Origin: Acanthornis magna
Taxonomy: Eukaryota > Chordata > Aves > Passeriformes > Acanthizidae
DNA length: 64,000 nt
NCBI GenBank assembly: GCA_036785705.1
Contig: JAWUZG010000029.1
Location: forward strand, 18,766,501 to 18,830,500
Direction: 5' to 3'
In this document: positions 1 through 12,232 of the stretch, one piece after another
Layout of the letters: the number at the start of each line of letters is the position of its first letter
Position numbering within the stretch: the first letter of the stretch is position 1
Notes under the pieces: generated by a model
Databases searched by the model: none
Seen by the model: only the letters and a program-made list of their open reading frames with translations
Told to the model about the DNA's origin: nothing
Program-made: the position numbers and the translations under genes

Positions 1-2498
1 CGCAGAATACATGGCTATGAGAGATACCATCTTAATATGAAGACATGGCTACATATATATATATATATATATACACACACATACACGCATGCAAGTATGT
101 TCACATACACCAGCACATGGACATAGACACAGCAACCAAAAACAACACAGCACTCATGGTCAGAAGTACATTAGGTGAGTGTCAGGCCCTCAAGAAATAA
201 AGAGCAAGAATTCCCTGAACACTTTCAAATGCTTGAGAGCATATTAACATATTAAACAATTTTAGATGGGCAGGAGCCCTATCAGCCTCAGATACAATCA
301 ATCACATTTCTGCAAGTTCACATAGTGCTAAACTCACCAGGCCAGCCTTGATGCCCAAAATAACACTGTCTAAAATTAAATTATTTTAAGTACTTCCCAT
401 TGCAGTGTACAGACCAAATGAACATGAGAAAACTGAAATCATAGCTCTTCCTTGGGTACAAAAAAGTCACAAGAAGATAGAAAAAAACTTGACATACAAA
501 ATCAAACAATAACCCTGACTTTTAAGAGGAGCTTCTTCAGAAAACTGCAAGAAGGCTGCATATACTTTTAAGAGAGATTCATTACAGACCTTTAGGATTC
601 AAGCACACATTAAGAGCACAACTGCACATAGCAAACTAGAATCAAGAAGAGTGTAAAAATACTTATCACCCAAACTGCTTATCCCAGTGTCTGTTGGAAA
701 AAGGATTTTGAAGGACCCATGAAAGTAAACTCCAAGGTCCCCCAATGAAAAGATGAGCTTTCCCCATCAGTGGTGACAATCCACCCTGATGATTTCTGAC
801 AGTGCTGATACTGACCATATTAAGCTGCCATTAACCCTTCTGGGTGTCAGGCCAAACAACTTCTTTACTTAAAAACATTTAATGATCATAGATATTTGTT
901 GGTTTGGGTTTTTTTTTCTGGGTGCCACAGCCAAGGCACCATGAATCAGCTCCATTTTTTAAAAAATGGAGTTTACATAACTGGAGATTTCAATTTTGAG
1001 CACCAGACTTCTAACAGATCCCTACCTTCAGACAGATGCCCAACACTTAAAGCCCAGCATGTTTTTAAACAAAGGGGGGATATCTGGGAGACTCCTCCCT
1101 AGTCTACCTTCCTTTCCAAAAATATCACACCAGCAGGTGCTATCTGAAGATAATTCATCTTATCAATCCAAATGACAGATACCTACATAAGAAGCAACAA
1201 ATTCTACCACTTTCATCCCACCATACTGCACTAGATCAGCATTTCATTCACACCATTGCGAATCCCCAACTTGTATTGAATACAAGTTCCTTTCAGCCTT
1301 TGCAACCTGCATTGGCTCCTAAGTTAAGCACTGCTTTAAACTGAGAGCTTTTCTTCTCCCAGTGTGCTTTTCCTCTACAAAATCTTCTCATAAGTCCTTA
1401 AAAATGAATGCTCCATGAAAGCCACTATGGAGAAAGGCAGAGCATAGAACTACTTGTGAACGAAAGGGTGTGAAAGAAATTCATTTTTAAAGAACTGTAT
1501 GCCAGAATTAACAAATTTATTTATACCACACTGCACCAAAGTTCCAACATCAACAGCTGAGTATCTCAGTATAAAAAGATAAAGACATGCTTTGTGGACA
1601 CTTACTGGCAGCAGTGGCTCCTACTCACATTAGAAGTGCGCCAGATGACATCAACTACGTCCAATTAAGAGAAATCACTTTTAATTCTAACAAAGAGCCT
1701 CTAACCCAGACAAGAGATAGACTACGGTTCAATGCTCTTTTCAATCAATGGGAAAACAAGAAGCTTGCCACTTTCACAAATTTTAGGATGTAGATAAACT
1801 TTCTATCATCGGCCTTTATTAATTTTTTTTTTTAAGTTACACAGACATTTCCTCTACGATTTGGAAGCGTCTCTTCAGCCTCCGAAGGAATTTTGTCTCC
1901 CCACAGGCAGAGTGCGGGGAGTTCAGCTCCGTCGACGCTGAGCGTGCTGCTCCCGCTGGAGGCTACCGCTATAGAAACGTTTCCCATTAACACGGAAAAA
2001 TCCATCATCTTTCGTACTCCGTGCGCTTTTTCGTACCCAGTCAAGACGATGAGCTGCTAAATATTTCCCGCGAGGAAAGGGAACCGCGCACAGCCTCGAG
2101 ACATCGGCCGCGGGCCGGCTGGCGCTTGAGGACAGTTAGATCACGATGTCGAGGGCCGGCTGCCAGCCCGGAAAGGACATTCCCGTGTTAAAACACCTCC
2201 CAGCGCGGAGCCCCCTGCTCACATCAGGGAAATCTCTCGCGCACAAAGGGCGTGGAGCCCACAGCTCTGACTCCACCGCACCCACACGAAGTGGGGGACC
2301 GAGCACGGGGAGAGGCCCCGCAGCCAGGGCGGAGGCACCCCTTCGCTGCCCTTGCGAGGGGGCTCGGGTCCCGCTGCCCAACTGCGGGAGATGCGGCTGC
2401 CAGGAGGGATGGATACCCCGGCGGCGATCGCCCGGCCTCATCTCCGCCGCCACTCGCGCCCTCGCCAACCCCGGGCACGCAAGGGCCGCGCTACTCAC
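1..2498 (-). other. ITGA9: ITGA9 intron 1, 5' portion (runs off the left edge)
   Basis: Non-coding DNA downstream of the ITGA9 exon 1 donor on the minus strand. The right-hand part (about 1850-2498) is GC-rich and belongs to the shoulder of the promoter CpG island. The left part is AT-rich and ordinary apart from a TA/CA microsatellite near 52-87. No second ITGA9 exon is seen; intron 1 of this gene is long in other vertebrates. Confidence 0.7.
52..87. repeat. (TA)n/(CA)n microsatellite
   Basis: A run of alternating TA passes into alternating CA. Simple dinucleotide repeat, likely length-polymorphic. Confidence 0.85.
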
Positions 2499-2665
2499 CA
2501 CCGCGTGCTATCGTGGTAGTGCTGCAGCACCGAGTACCCGAAGAAGGAGCCGTTGGGACCCCGGAAAATCACGGGGACACCCACGTCCACGTTGTAGGAG
2601 CGCACCAGGGCCACCCACAGCAGCACCCACAGCAGCCGCGCTCCGCGCGGCCGCGCCTCCGGCAT
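2499..2665 (-). CDS. ITGA9: ITGA9 exon 1: integrin alpha-9, signal peptide and start of the beta-propeller
   Basis: First coding exon of the integrin alpha-9 chain, a type I membrane receptor that pairs with beta-1 and binds ligands such as tenascin-C, VCAM-1 and osteopontin. Translated on the minus strand from the ATG at 2663-2665 it gives a basic start and a hydrophobic stretch (LLWVLLWVALV, residues about 11-21), which is a signal peptide, followed by the mature start YNVDVGVPV. The exon closes with FFGYSVLQHYHDSTRW, the characteristic first FG-GAP blade of alpha-4/alpha-9 integrins. The donor reads GGTG/GTGAGT, so the exon ends in phase 2. The frame is open upstream to about 2734, but with no ATG, so 2665 is the natural start. 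The gene continues leftward outside the window. Its place 3' of GOLGA4 in the same direction matches the order on human 3p22, which supports alpha-9 over alpha-4. Confidence 0.9.
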
Positions 2666-3130
2666 CCTGCGAGTCCCGAAACAGCCGCCCGTACGGGCGC
2701 CGCTAAGCGCTGAACCCCGACCCGCCGAGCCCACAGTCCCCCCCCCGGCGCCGACTCCAAGGCGGCGCGCTCAGGCGCGGCGCTTTTGTGCCCGCCCCGT
2801 GTCGCGTCTCGGCCCGGCCCCGTCGCGCCTCGCGCTGAAACCGCGCGCCGCTCCGCCCTAGCCGCCCGTGGCACCGGCGCCCCCTGGCGGCCCGCTCGGC
2901 ACCCGCCGTGCCTCGCCCGGCCGCGCCGCCCGTCGCCCCAGAAAGGCGCCGTCCTCGGCTCTGTCGCCCGGCTCCTCCCGCCGCGCCCCCCGCGCGTGTC
3001 CCGCGCAGCCCCACAGCCACCCCTCCGTGTCCCTCTGTTCCACGAAACTGCCTGTCCGCTGTGGCTTTCCCTCATTTTTCCACCTATTCCCGTTCTCGCG
3101 CAGCCCCGCCCCCCGCCCACGATTAGCGCC
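2666..3130 (-). promoter_or_regulatory. ITGA9: ITGA9 5' UTR and CpG-island promoter
   Basis: Very GC- and CpG-rich DNA directly upstream of the ITGA9 start codon, with no TATA box in the expected place. GC-box-like CCGCCC/CCCGCCC motifs are seen on the plus strand, for example around 3103-3121. The transcription start cannot be fixed from sequence. The island extends into exon 1 and intron 1 (about 2060-3125 overall). This is the usual architecture of a broad, TATA-less vertebrate promoter. Confidence 0.7.
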
Positions 3131-6061
3131 TGGAGGGAGAAGAGGGAAATCACAAAGCTTAGGGCAGAAAGACACGGAGTGTCAGTCCTTTCTTCCATTC
3201 TTTTGAGGCTATCAGCCCTGCTTGAATTTGGCACGTGGAGAGGAACACTTCGTGAATGACAGAAGAAAGACCTGATTTGCATCACGCTGAAACGCACAGG
3301 AGATTTTCTTGGAAAAAGGGAAGACATGAGGAGAGGCGGTGTCTTTTTTCAGGGCAGCAGAAATGAAAATACTTCGGAGAAAAAAAACAGACCAGTGTTC
3401 TCAGGCAGAAGTCAGGTCTGAAAAAGAAGTGGCAACCCTCATGGCTAAGTAAAAGCTGGAAATAATTGTTCTAATACTTTAAAAGTTTTACCCTCTGAGG
3501 GCAAAAATAATCAGCCAAACATGCACTAATAGATAAGCAAGAGCAAAGGCAAGAAGAAAGTCTGCTCCAGAGGATAAGACAAGGGTGATCATCATCCTGT
3601 AGGAGAAGGGGAGGGGAGTTATGTGCTAGAAAACCTTTGGGCCACAAAGCCCATCTATTTTTTTACGTAATAAGCAATATATTTTAGTGCTCGAGATTTA
3701 TATGTTTAGATCCTTCCTCAGGATCAAGCCCAGAATCTCAGAGGAGAAAGGTACACGTAAATTCTCACAGGTAATTGTGACTTTCATATGTTGTTAGCCT
3801 TGGCTTTGGCTATTTAATTGCATGTCCACTCCTCATCCATAAGAAGGTACATCAGGAAAAGCAGAGTATGTCCTGGGAAACACAAGAATAGAGGGGCCAG
3901 GAACTCTGATACAACAGGCACTGCTTCTTCTCGCAAGCCACTAGAGATTTGCACCCAGCTCCAGTACTTCTTGGATATGCACCCAATGATTAATGGGGAA
4001 TTTGCTTCTGATGACACCAGTGATCTCCAGGGAAGGTGCTGCATGTTGAGGCTCTTGGAAAGCTGGCATGGAAAAACACTCTTGCAGGTCAAATTTTCTT
4101 TCAGTGAAGGAAGCTCTTAGTGAAAGAGTAATCCTTTTTCTGCAAAAGGTTTGCCCCAGGGTTTCTGTTCAGTGAGGAGGGAATTTTGTGGTAAGCTGTT
4201 TCAGGATATCCATGTGGCTCTTTCAAAAGCATAGCCTGTTTCTGCAAGGGAGCATCATCATCAGGAAAAAGATTGAACACAATCATTGCTTTTGAGCACC
4301 ATACTCAGAACAAGTGCTCTGGTCCCACATGTATATGTTGCTGTTTAGAAATTGTCATTTTTGATGTTGACTGTGATGTCAGAAAGCAGACACTAGCATA
4401 GGAATTTTCTGGGGCTGGTTAAATAGAGAAGTAACAACTACAGAATTTGGTGATGGAAGAAAATCAATGGCGGAATGGATGTTTCCAGTCACCAAGGTGT
4501 TTTATATTGGCTGTGTGAAGCCTACTGGTATAATTATTTAGTGTTCTTATTCATGGTGGCTTGTAAAAAGGTTGGAGTAGTGTGAGTCTTCCTTCATGTA
4601 AGAATGACCTGGGTTACAGGGTAGTGAAAATTTTCTAGTCTTAAATCTGAGTGGCACAATGTTCGCTATCAAATAAAAAGAGAAAGTCACTTAATCAGTA
4701 ACTTCAGCCTTAAGTGTATGATCAAACTCAAGAACTGATTTGCTGTTTAGAGCACCAAGTGAAAATAGCAGGGCGTTTACATCATATTAGCAGGAAGATA
4801 TATAACATTTAGTAGAAAGATTTTCACAGGGATTTTATAACTGCAATCAGTATGGATAAAGGTAATCTGATTTAGGCAGAAAGTCAATATGCCACAATTA
4901 AGCAAATTCCCCAAATGACATGCAATCCCATTAGCACTACAAAGCTACATTTCTGCCCTTTGATGCAAGAAAGGGATGGGGCTTTTCAATTAATTACCTG
5001 GGCACTAAACGATGCTCAGGTGGCTCTCCAATGAAGTTAAAGGAAATGTGGGATGATATGCTGGAGAAACCAATGGGTTCATCCTTCTCCAGAGAGAAGA
5101 GGGAAGCAAAGTAATTAGATGAGGTGAATGGAACACTTGTCTTTCACATCGTAGAGTGCTCTCGGGAGGACTTATTTCAACTACAAGTGATTCATACAAA
5201 ATGGTGTCAGTCCATAAAAATGTCAGCTCTCCATTCTTTGCAAGGAAGAGTATCCAGGGAAAGGCTAGGAATATGGTACTTCCATCCTTTTCTTTCTTTT
5301 AGTGCACATTCAAGTACCAAAGTCATCTCACAACAGTTAATCCAACAGGAATTTTGTCAGTCCAAACAGAAACAGAAACTGCCTGTCTCAATGGTGTACG
5401 TTTAGCTGATAAAATTCTGGCATGCCATTTACAAAAGCAATGGGAAGCATCCAACTGCAGTGACAAGGATAATAATAATGTACAGTTAAATTAATATGAC
5501 GGTAAAACTAAGGGGTGAGAACACAGAATAATACATTAAATCATAGGCCAACACTTTGTGAAGGAACCATTCAAACCAGGAATAATAAGTGCTATAATAA
5601 GCACTTTTATATCCCTGTTCTCGCTGCATGAACCTTGATGTTTGTATCAGCTAGAGAGGCTCCATACCTGCGCCATAGGGCTAATTTGTACTGTACACCT
5701 ACCTATATTAATTAAACACTGTATTTTGGCAGGATTCAGTCTCCAGGTTATAAATTTATTATAAATTTATAGATTTATAAATCAGAAATGTTATCTGTAA
5801 ATTGAGAATCAACAGTGAAACAGTACCCTTGACAATACTTTTTAATTAATAGTAGAGCTCAGGAAAAGAAACTCCAATGCAATAATGTTGACTGTGGAAA
5901 GAAAAATAAAATGAAAACAAATGCCCCATGTCTGTCTCGCTTAAAGATTCAGCTGTCTACAGACTCCATTCATCAAAACTAAACATTAACAGAAAAGTTG
6001 TCCTCCTGGAGGCTTCTCCTCCCAAAATAGCACTTCAAAATGACTTTTATATATGTGTGTG

Positions 6062-6102
<41 letters not shown>

Positions 6103-7730
6103 ATAGATTTGTTCCTGTACTGCACATGATGAACTCAATATTGTTTTGCTTCCTCTTACCAATACCTTACTTAATTTGAAGTCCCTGATTATCATTTCCA
6201 TTTCCTTCCATTTGTATAGAAGTAGTGCTGTGGTTGAAATTTTACCATCTGTTTTAAAACAGTTTCTATGCACAAGAAACTTCATTTTTACTACCCATAG
6301 TCACCCACAACTTACAGTTGCTGTAACCTTATTTGACCATCTTTTTTGAGCTCCACTTGTTTGGGTGCAAATTTCTCTACCTGTCCCCCAGCTCCCTCCT
6401 GCTTGCTCATAGCCACATGTGGGGAGAGGATGTGCTGCTGAGTGGGGATGGGATGACACCCCCTTCTCCCACCCTGGCATCCATCAGCAGGGACATGCTA
6501 AGAGTGGGAAGGCATCCCATAATCACATTAGTACAAATGCTGCTGCCTCTCCCCATCATTATTCATACATTTATGTCAGTACGTGCTCAGTAGTAAGGAG
6601 GTTTTAACTGAACTTGTGTTAAATGTTTCCCATTGCACGCTGATTATTTGTGTGCATTCTTTGTGTTTCTCTGGCAAGTGCTCAATATAAGATCAGTAAC
6701 TCTGTTTGTAGATCAGGTCCTAATGATAATACTGCAGTTTATTTTAGTCAGTTCCCACAGAACTCTCTAATCTAACCCACCTACAGACTTAGCTGCAAAG
6801 AGTTCAGGAGACCAAACTTAGATGAGATGTTTTCCAGACACTTTTTGTAGCTCTTCTTGCCTAGCAGGTAAAGAGCATCCTCTTCAATTCTTCTTCCACT
6901 GTGGCTTCATTCTAAAGACAGATGGTGGTTGCCTCCCCCATTGAAAAAGAGAGAATTACTGCCACCTTTTGTTACACTGCAAGGACAGTGGGAAAGACTT
7001 CTCTTTCTTTTCAAGGCCTTATCACTGTTGAAGCTGTCAGGGAGAGGGGTGTTCCCTTTGTAATAAATACATAAAAGGAGTAACTATAAAATACCAGAAT
7101 ATTTATATATATACATAATATATTAGAAATATAATGTATTTTGGATAGAGGAAACTCTCGCCTACCAGAGAACTAGCCTGTCAATTACTACAGCCACACT
7201 GAGATTAACTGACCACATTTCTACTACTACTAGTATGATTTCAGTCTGTCAGACATCAAATCACTTGCAGCATCTAGACTTAAGGCAAAATCTAGACTGC
7301 TGTTGTACAAACTATACCTTTCTACATTATTCCCATTAAATTAAGGAGATGTCACCTTCCATTTCTGCATCAAATGCAAGACTAATTACTTTTGTTAGAT
7401 AATATGTTCAGGTTGAGTTCATGTTTGTGATCCTGATCCTGATCCTGCACTAGGAGGTTTAACCCTCAGGCCGCTGAAAAACTGAATGAGGTGCCTACAC
7501 TGATCTCCTCACATAATATATACATTTAATTTCTGCTAGTCTCTTCTTCCATTAGCTGTTGGTAGCTCTCCCACTGGAGTAAATAGGTAAGAAGGAAAAT
7601 TATTCTCTTGCTGGTATTGTTATTTGCTGTTATTAACTCTTCAACCACTGTTTCTCATCTTTTTCATAGACCTATACTAAAGTTTTCCAAACAGATTGAG
7701 AATCCTAGAAGTTTCATATGCATGGAAGAC
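3131..7730. other. Intergenic DNA upstream of ITGA9, no gene seen
   Basis: AT-rich intergenic sequence. I see no supported exon, RNA gene or well-preserved transposon. It holds a long (AT)n run near 6069-6099 and an AT-rich stretch of nested short inverted repeats near 5746-5785. Open frames here are short and lack any family resemblance. Enhancers cannot be recognised by eye. Confidence 0.5.
6069..6099. repeat. (AT)n microsatellite
   Basis: About fifteen uninterrupted AT units, flanked by GT-rich sequence on the left (tgtgtgtgtatataaat). Confidence 0.9.
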
Positions 7731-9295
7731 AGAATCACAGAATCAATTAGGTTGGGAAAGACCTCTGAGATCATCAAGTCCAACTTATGACCTAACTCCA
7801 CCTTGCCAACTAGACCATGGCACTGAGTGTCACATCCAGTTGTCCCGGTTTCAGAGACAAAGGTCTCAGGAGGAGGCACTCCGGGATAGGGTACTTCCTC
7901 CCGAGAGGAAGAAAAGGCAGCAAATGAAAGTGACAAAAAAAGGGAAATATTTATTAACACAACAAATCAAACTATTGGTTAACACAAACAACAACCATGA
8001 AAGAAAAAAACAGAGAGGGGAGAAGGAAAAAAGGGTGCTTGCTAGGGGCTTCAGGTTTCCCTGAGATGAGACCGAGGCCTGCTGGGGCCACTCCACAGGC
8101 GCCCCAGGGCTGGAGAGGAGGGGATGGGGACAGCAAGACTGGGGGAGGAAAAAAAAACCAAACTAGCAAAAAACCATTCCTTCAAGCACTCGGGGGAGAG
8201 CAGGGCAGAAGAGCAGCAAGGCAAAAGAGCAGCAGCGTAGCGCCTTCTCCCCCTCAGGCTCTCTCGGGCCGTTTTGACCCAGCCGTTACTGGCTGCTGCT
8301 CGAGCCGGTCCGTTAAACTGCCACAGCTCTGGTCCCTTAAACTGCCACAGCTCCGGCCCCACCCCCCCGGCCTCGCCTTAAGGGTGCAGCCGCCCTGGGC
8401 ATTAAGCAAACAGTTAAGGAATAGTGGCTTCATGCTGTCACTCCAGGACACCAATCTTTCCTCAAATACCTCCAGGGATGGTGACTCTACCACCTCCCTG
8501 GGCAGCCCGTTCCAAAATCTAATAATCTTTTCTGTGAAGAATTTCCTCCTAATGTCCAAACTAAGCCTCCCCTGGCTGTACTTAAGACTATGTCCTCTTA
8601 TCCTATCTCTTGTTGCCTGGGAGAAGAGACTGACACCCACCTTGCTACAACCTCTTTCCAGGCAGCTGTACAGAGTGATAAGGTCACCCCTGAGCCTCTT
8701 CTTCTCCAGGCTAAACAACCTCAACTCCCCCAGCCGCTCCCCATAGGACTTGTGTTCCAGGCCGTTCACCAGCTTTGCTGCCCTTCTCTGGACTTATTCC
8801 ACTACTTCAATGTCCTTCCTAAACTGAGGGGCCCAGAACCAGACACAGTTTCCCTGGTCCCGGTGGTCACATTACTCCTGATACAAGCCAGGATGCCATT
8901 GGTATTCTTGTCCACCTGGACACACACTGGCTCATGTGCAGCTGCTGTTGACCAGCACCCCCAGGTCCTTTCCCACTGGGCAGCTGTCCAGCCACTCTGT
9001 CCCCAGCCTATAGCACTGGCCTGGAATTGTGGCTGATGTACAGGACCTGGCACTTCGTCTTGTTGAACCTCACTGCATTGATCTAGGCTCATCGATCCAG
9101 ACTGTCCAGAATCCTCTGCAGAGACTTTCTACCCTCTAGCAGATCAACACTCCAAACCAATCTAGTGTCTATGAATTTGCTGTTGATAGAGTCAATCCAC
9201 TCATCCAGATAATTGATAAAGGTATTAAAGATGACTGGGCCCTACACAGAGCCCTGGGGTGCACCACTAGTGACCAGACACCAACTGGATAAGCC
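7731..9295 (-). mobile_element. CR1 LINE 3' fragment (antisense), interrupted by a solo LTR
   Basis: Read on the minus strand this is the 3' part of a chicken-repeat-1 (CR1) non-LTR retrotransposon. The left end has the classic terminal motif (agaatcacagaatca... gttggga... catcaagtccaac). Beyond the insertion, the minus strand encodes a degenerate end of the reverse-transcriptase ORF, including [20 protein letters not shown] and [20 protein letters not shown], typical of avian CR1 ORF2 tails. It is 5'-truncated near 9295. The segment 7841-8450 is a later LTR insertion. Same subfamily look as the copy at 59404-59780. Confidence 0.9.
7841..8450 (-). mobile_element. Solo ERV LTR nested in CR1
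   Basis: A 610-bp block that splits the CR1 exactly within the phrase that normally reads cacatccaatctt. It begins TGTCC and ends GGACA, a perfect 5-bp terminal inverted repeat. It is flanked by CCAGT (7836-7840) and CCAAT (8451-8455), a 5-bp target-site duplication with one mismatch. A polyadenylation-type AATAAA lies on the minus strand near 7949-7960, so the LTR probably reads right to left. No internal retroviral sequence remains. Its start resembles that of the LTR at 19549, so the two are probably related families. Confidence 0.85.
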
Positions 9296-10164
9296 AACGC
9301 AAATCTTGGAAGATAAAGAAGCTGATGATTTAATCAAAAATCATATTCTCATAATAACAGTTAACAGAATAGAGTGGAAGTACAGAATTTTCAGAGCCTC
9401 ATATGCAAAAATCAATTGTCACTTCATAGGTATTTAAGGGATTTCCTTTCTTAAATTGTACTGTTTCAGCAGCAATCAAGTTTATTTAGTGTTCCAGCCA
9501 TTTTTCTATTCCCTTGAAAACTATGCATTAATATTGCACTTAAACACTTGCCCTGACTTTCAGTACTGGGCATTATTTCAGTCTGATTTATGGTCAGTTT
9601 GTGCCCAAATGAAAATGCATCATATCTACATAATGTTTATCTTATGCTGTATACCAATAACCAAAGGAATTTATCTGAGCCAAATAAAAGAAAAAAAATC
9701 CATAAGGTTAATTTTTCCTATTTGGTTTGGGATTTTTTCTTTCTTTAGTACATCCAGATCTCTGCATTTTCATACACAGGTAACAGACTTCTACTCAGCA
9801 GTCTCTATTCAGCTGTTGTATATGCTTCATTAAGGACATGCTTAAATATGAGAGCATGCTTGTACTTCATTGACCTAAGGGGAACTGAATGGCAGACCTG
9901 AAGCCAAGCATGTGTTTGGAGTGAACAGGGATTTGGGCTACCTTTCATACTCCTAACAGCAAGTAGTCATTATGGTTTGCACCTCTCATTTTCTGACAGC
10001 CAGCATGTGGTCAGAAATGCAGTTTTGCTGTACCTATTCATATACTATATATTTAAAAGTGTACACACACATGCTGCAAGTCAAACACACACAAGCTTCT
10101 TTTTTTTGTTCACTCGCACTAGTCTTGGGTTAGTTAGGTAGACTAGTAGTAGGGTTGCCACTAT
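9296..10164. other. Intergenic DNA, nothing recognised
   Basis: AT-rich unique-looking sequence between the CR1 and the next LTR. No gene, RNA or repeat family identified. Confidence 0.5.
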
Positions 10165-11366
10165 TGTGTTGGTTTTGCTTGGCCCAGTCTTTGGTAGTGG
10201 GGGGGAGGGGGAGATGGCTTCTCTGTGTCTGTGCAAAGGTTCTGGAAGTTTTTCACCATGTCCAGCAGAGCCAATCTCCGATGGCTCTGAAGTTGATGGA
10301 CATGCTGCTGGCCAAGCCTGGGCCAATTAGAGATGTTAGTTACACCTCTGTGATAACATATTTATGAAGAAATCAAAACAATGGGTGCATGCACTTTTTT
10401 TAGTCAGAGAAGGAGGAGGAGGTGAGAATATGTGAGGGAAAACAACATGGAGACACCAAGGTCAGTGGAGAAGGTGGGGGAGGAGGTGCTCCAGGCGCCA
10501 GAGCTGAAAACCCTCTGCCAGCCGTGGTGAAGACTATGGGGGGAACTGCTGGTCCCCTTGCAGCCCATGGAGTCCACGGGGATCCACCCACAGCCTGTGG
10601 GGAGGTGCCCACACCAGAGGAGTGGGTGGAGGCCTGGAGGAAGCTGTGATCCATGTGGGAGTCCCAGTGGAGGCAAAGGCCTTGCAAGAGAGAAAGGCCT
10701 TGCTCCTGAGATGGAAGTAGCCAGGCCTCAGCTCCGAGGTCTGCACCCTGTGGACAAGAGCTCGTGTTGCAGCAGATTCGGGCAGACTGCTTCTCGTGAG
10801 ATTTGGACCCATGCCAAAGAAGTTTGCAGAGGACTGTCTCTCGTGGGAGGGACCCCATGGCTAAGTAGAGGACTCCCTCATCTCCCTGAGCAGTGGAAGA
10901 ATTTCGGACTGACCAAAGAAAAACCCCCTTACCCTACCCTTCCCTGCCCCCATGCTGTTGGTTGGAAGGAGGGAGGGGGGTGAGCAGAGAAAGGGTGATT
11001 GCAGCAGAAGAAATGTTGGTGATGGATTGACTAAGAAAAAAACTCATACCCTGCCCCCACCCTGGAGCTGTTGGTTAGAAGGAGGGAGGGGGGTGAGCGG
11101 AGAAACAGTGTCTTAGGAGGGAGGGGGGTGAGTGAAGATTAAGAGCTTACTTTTACTTCTCATTCATCCTCTGACTCGGTTAATAACTTTAAGTTTGCAA
11201 CCTGTTTTTCCCTTTTTTCTCAGTGCGTTCTCCCACTGGTTCCTTATCTCAGTTCATGGGTCCTGTGTTTAACAGTGTTTTTCCTCTCCTCTGCACAGCT
11301 GTGGCAGGAGAGAGCAGAGAGAGCAGATGTCATAGGTGTCTGGCATTTGGCCAGGGTCAAACTACA
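10165..11366 (+). mobile_element. Long ERV LTR, copy A (passerine-type family)
   Basis: Begins TGTGTTGGTTTTGC and ends near ...GGGTCAAACTACA, the TGT...ACA ends of a retroviral LTR. It shares long stretches, in the same orientation, with the block at 61345-62282: gggccaattag, cacctctgtgataa, gacaccaaggtcagtggaga, the run ttttacttctcatt and the end agctgtgg..gagag. The two are therefore copies of one LTR family. Copy A carries an internal tandem expansion of a G-rich unit (ggagggaggggggtgag at about 10968, 11083 and 11116). No clean target-site duplication was found with a CA end; ACTAT occurs at 10160-10164 and 11370-11374, which would need three extra bases at the 3' end. The family name is not assigned here. 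Confidence 0.75.
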
Positions 11367-11864
11367 ATAACTATGCATTTTTATTTTAGTGAGATCATGC
11401 TCATTTACTCAAATTGAACCTCATTACCACAGCTCAAGGATTGATGGATATTTTTAATTATTTTATCATTTTATCACAACTTTTATCACCATAACAACTG
11501 GAGACATACTTTAATTTGGCAATATACTGTAATCAAATCTTCTGTGTAATATTTATTTTGTTCTATACATCTTATAAGAAAGACCAGTGGATTAAAATGT
11601 GTAAATCCAAAAATAAGCCATGTGGCAACATATTCCAAAAGGATATACCACATATCTCAGGTAGTTACCTCTAAAATAGCTACACCAGCTGCGTGACGCC
11701 TCTCTTAAGCAAAATGAAGAAATCTTGTTTCCTTCATGTCCACTGACAGATGCCCCACAGGACCACTGTAAGAAAGTGGACAGGTTATCAAGGTACTAGA
11801 GCTATGGTTAAGGAAAAGTGAAGCTCCATCACTGGACAGTTCAGAGCACCTGAATTTGGGTTTT
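11367..11864. other. Intergenic DNA, nothing recognised
   Basis: AT-rich spacer between LTR copy A and the class II provirus. No gene or repeat identified. Confidence 0.5.
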
Positions 11865-12130
11865 TGTGGATACACTATTCTAAAATTTCTCTGTTCTTTC
11901 TCATGAATCGTATGGGAAACAAAGATAATCTGAATTCTTCTTGCTCTTTCTAATCTTTGTTTTGGAACTGAGTGCTGTAAGGGCTTCAGCCAATCACCCT
12001 GGGGGGTGGATGGCTATGAACTAATCACTGTTAGACTCTTACGAGGTATATAAATAGAGAATTATTAATAAACTTCCTCTTACTACTTCCTCTCTGCCTG
12101 TTTCGATTTATCCGCGAGCTCTCAGCAACA
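11865..12130 (+). repeat. 5' LTR of the class II ERV
   Basis: 266 bp from TGTGGATA to GCAACA. It contains a TATA-like element (tatataaat, 12047-12055) and a polyadenylation signal AATAAA (12067-12072), so U3, R and U5 are all short. The central 112 bp (11898-12009) differ from the 3' LTR at only three positions, while both ends differ strongly. Confidence 0.9.
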
Positions 12131-12132
12131 TC

Positions 12133-12150
12133 TGGTGACTCAGACGTGTA
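12133..12150 (+). other. Primer-binding site, tRNA-Trp-like
   Basis: TGGTGACTCAGACGTGTA begins two bases after the LTR end. By comparison with the tRNA-Trp 3' end used as primer by avian leukosis-type alpharetroviruses, about 14 of 18 positions agree (TGGTGAC and GACGTG are intact). Identified from memory of the tRNA end, not by search. Confidence 0.7.
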
Positions 12151-12232
12151 CTGCGCCCTCCGTTTCCAAGGTATAGGAAAACCCCCCCACCCGCCTTTTC
12201 CCCTCCCTGCCCACCTGGGGTCACAGGGGAAC

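Noticed and set aside
1832..2044. 70-codon minus-strand frame beside the CpG island
   Set aside because: No splice-site pairing with ITGA9, no homology, and it lies in intron 1; composition explains it.
2146..3327. Long overlapping open frames on both strands around the ITGA9 promoter
   Set aside because: High GC removes stop codons by chance. None shows family motifs except the ITGA9 exon 1 frame.
5746..5785. Possible origin or stem-loop RNA in nested AT inverted repeats
   Set aside because: Low-complexity AT sequence; no supporting structure or conservation can be judged here.
8254..8769. 171-codon minus-strand frame as a host gene
   Set aside because: It is the CR1 ORF2 tail running into the inserted LTR.
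10422..10983. Open frames on both strands in the LTR copy A region
   Set aside because: Region is LTR sequence shared with 61345-62282; frames are not conserved between the two copies.
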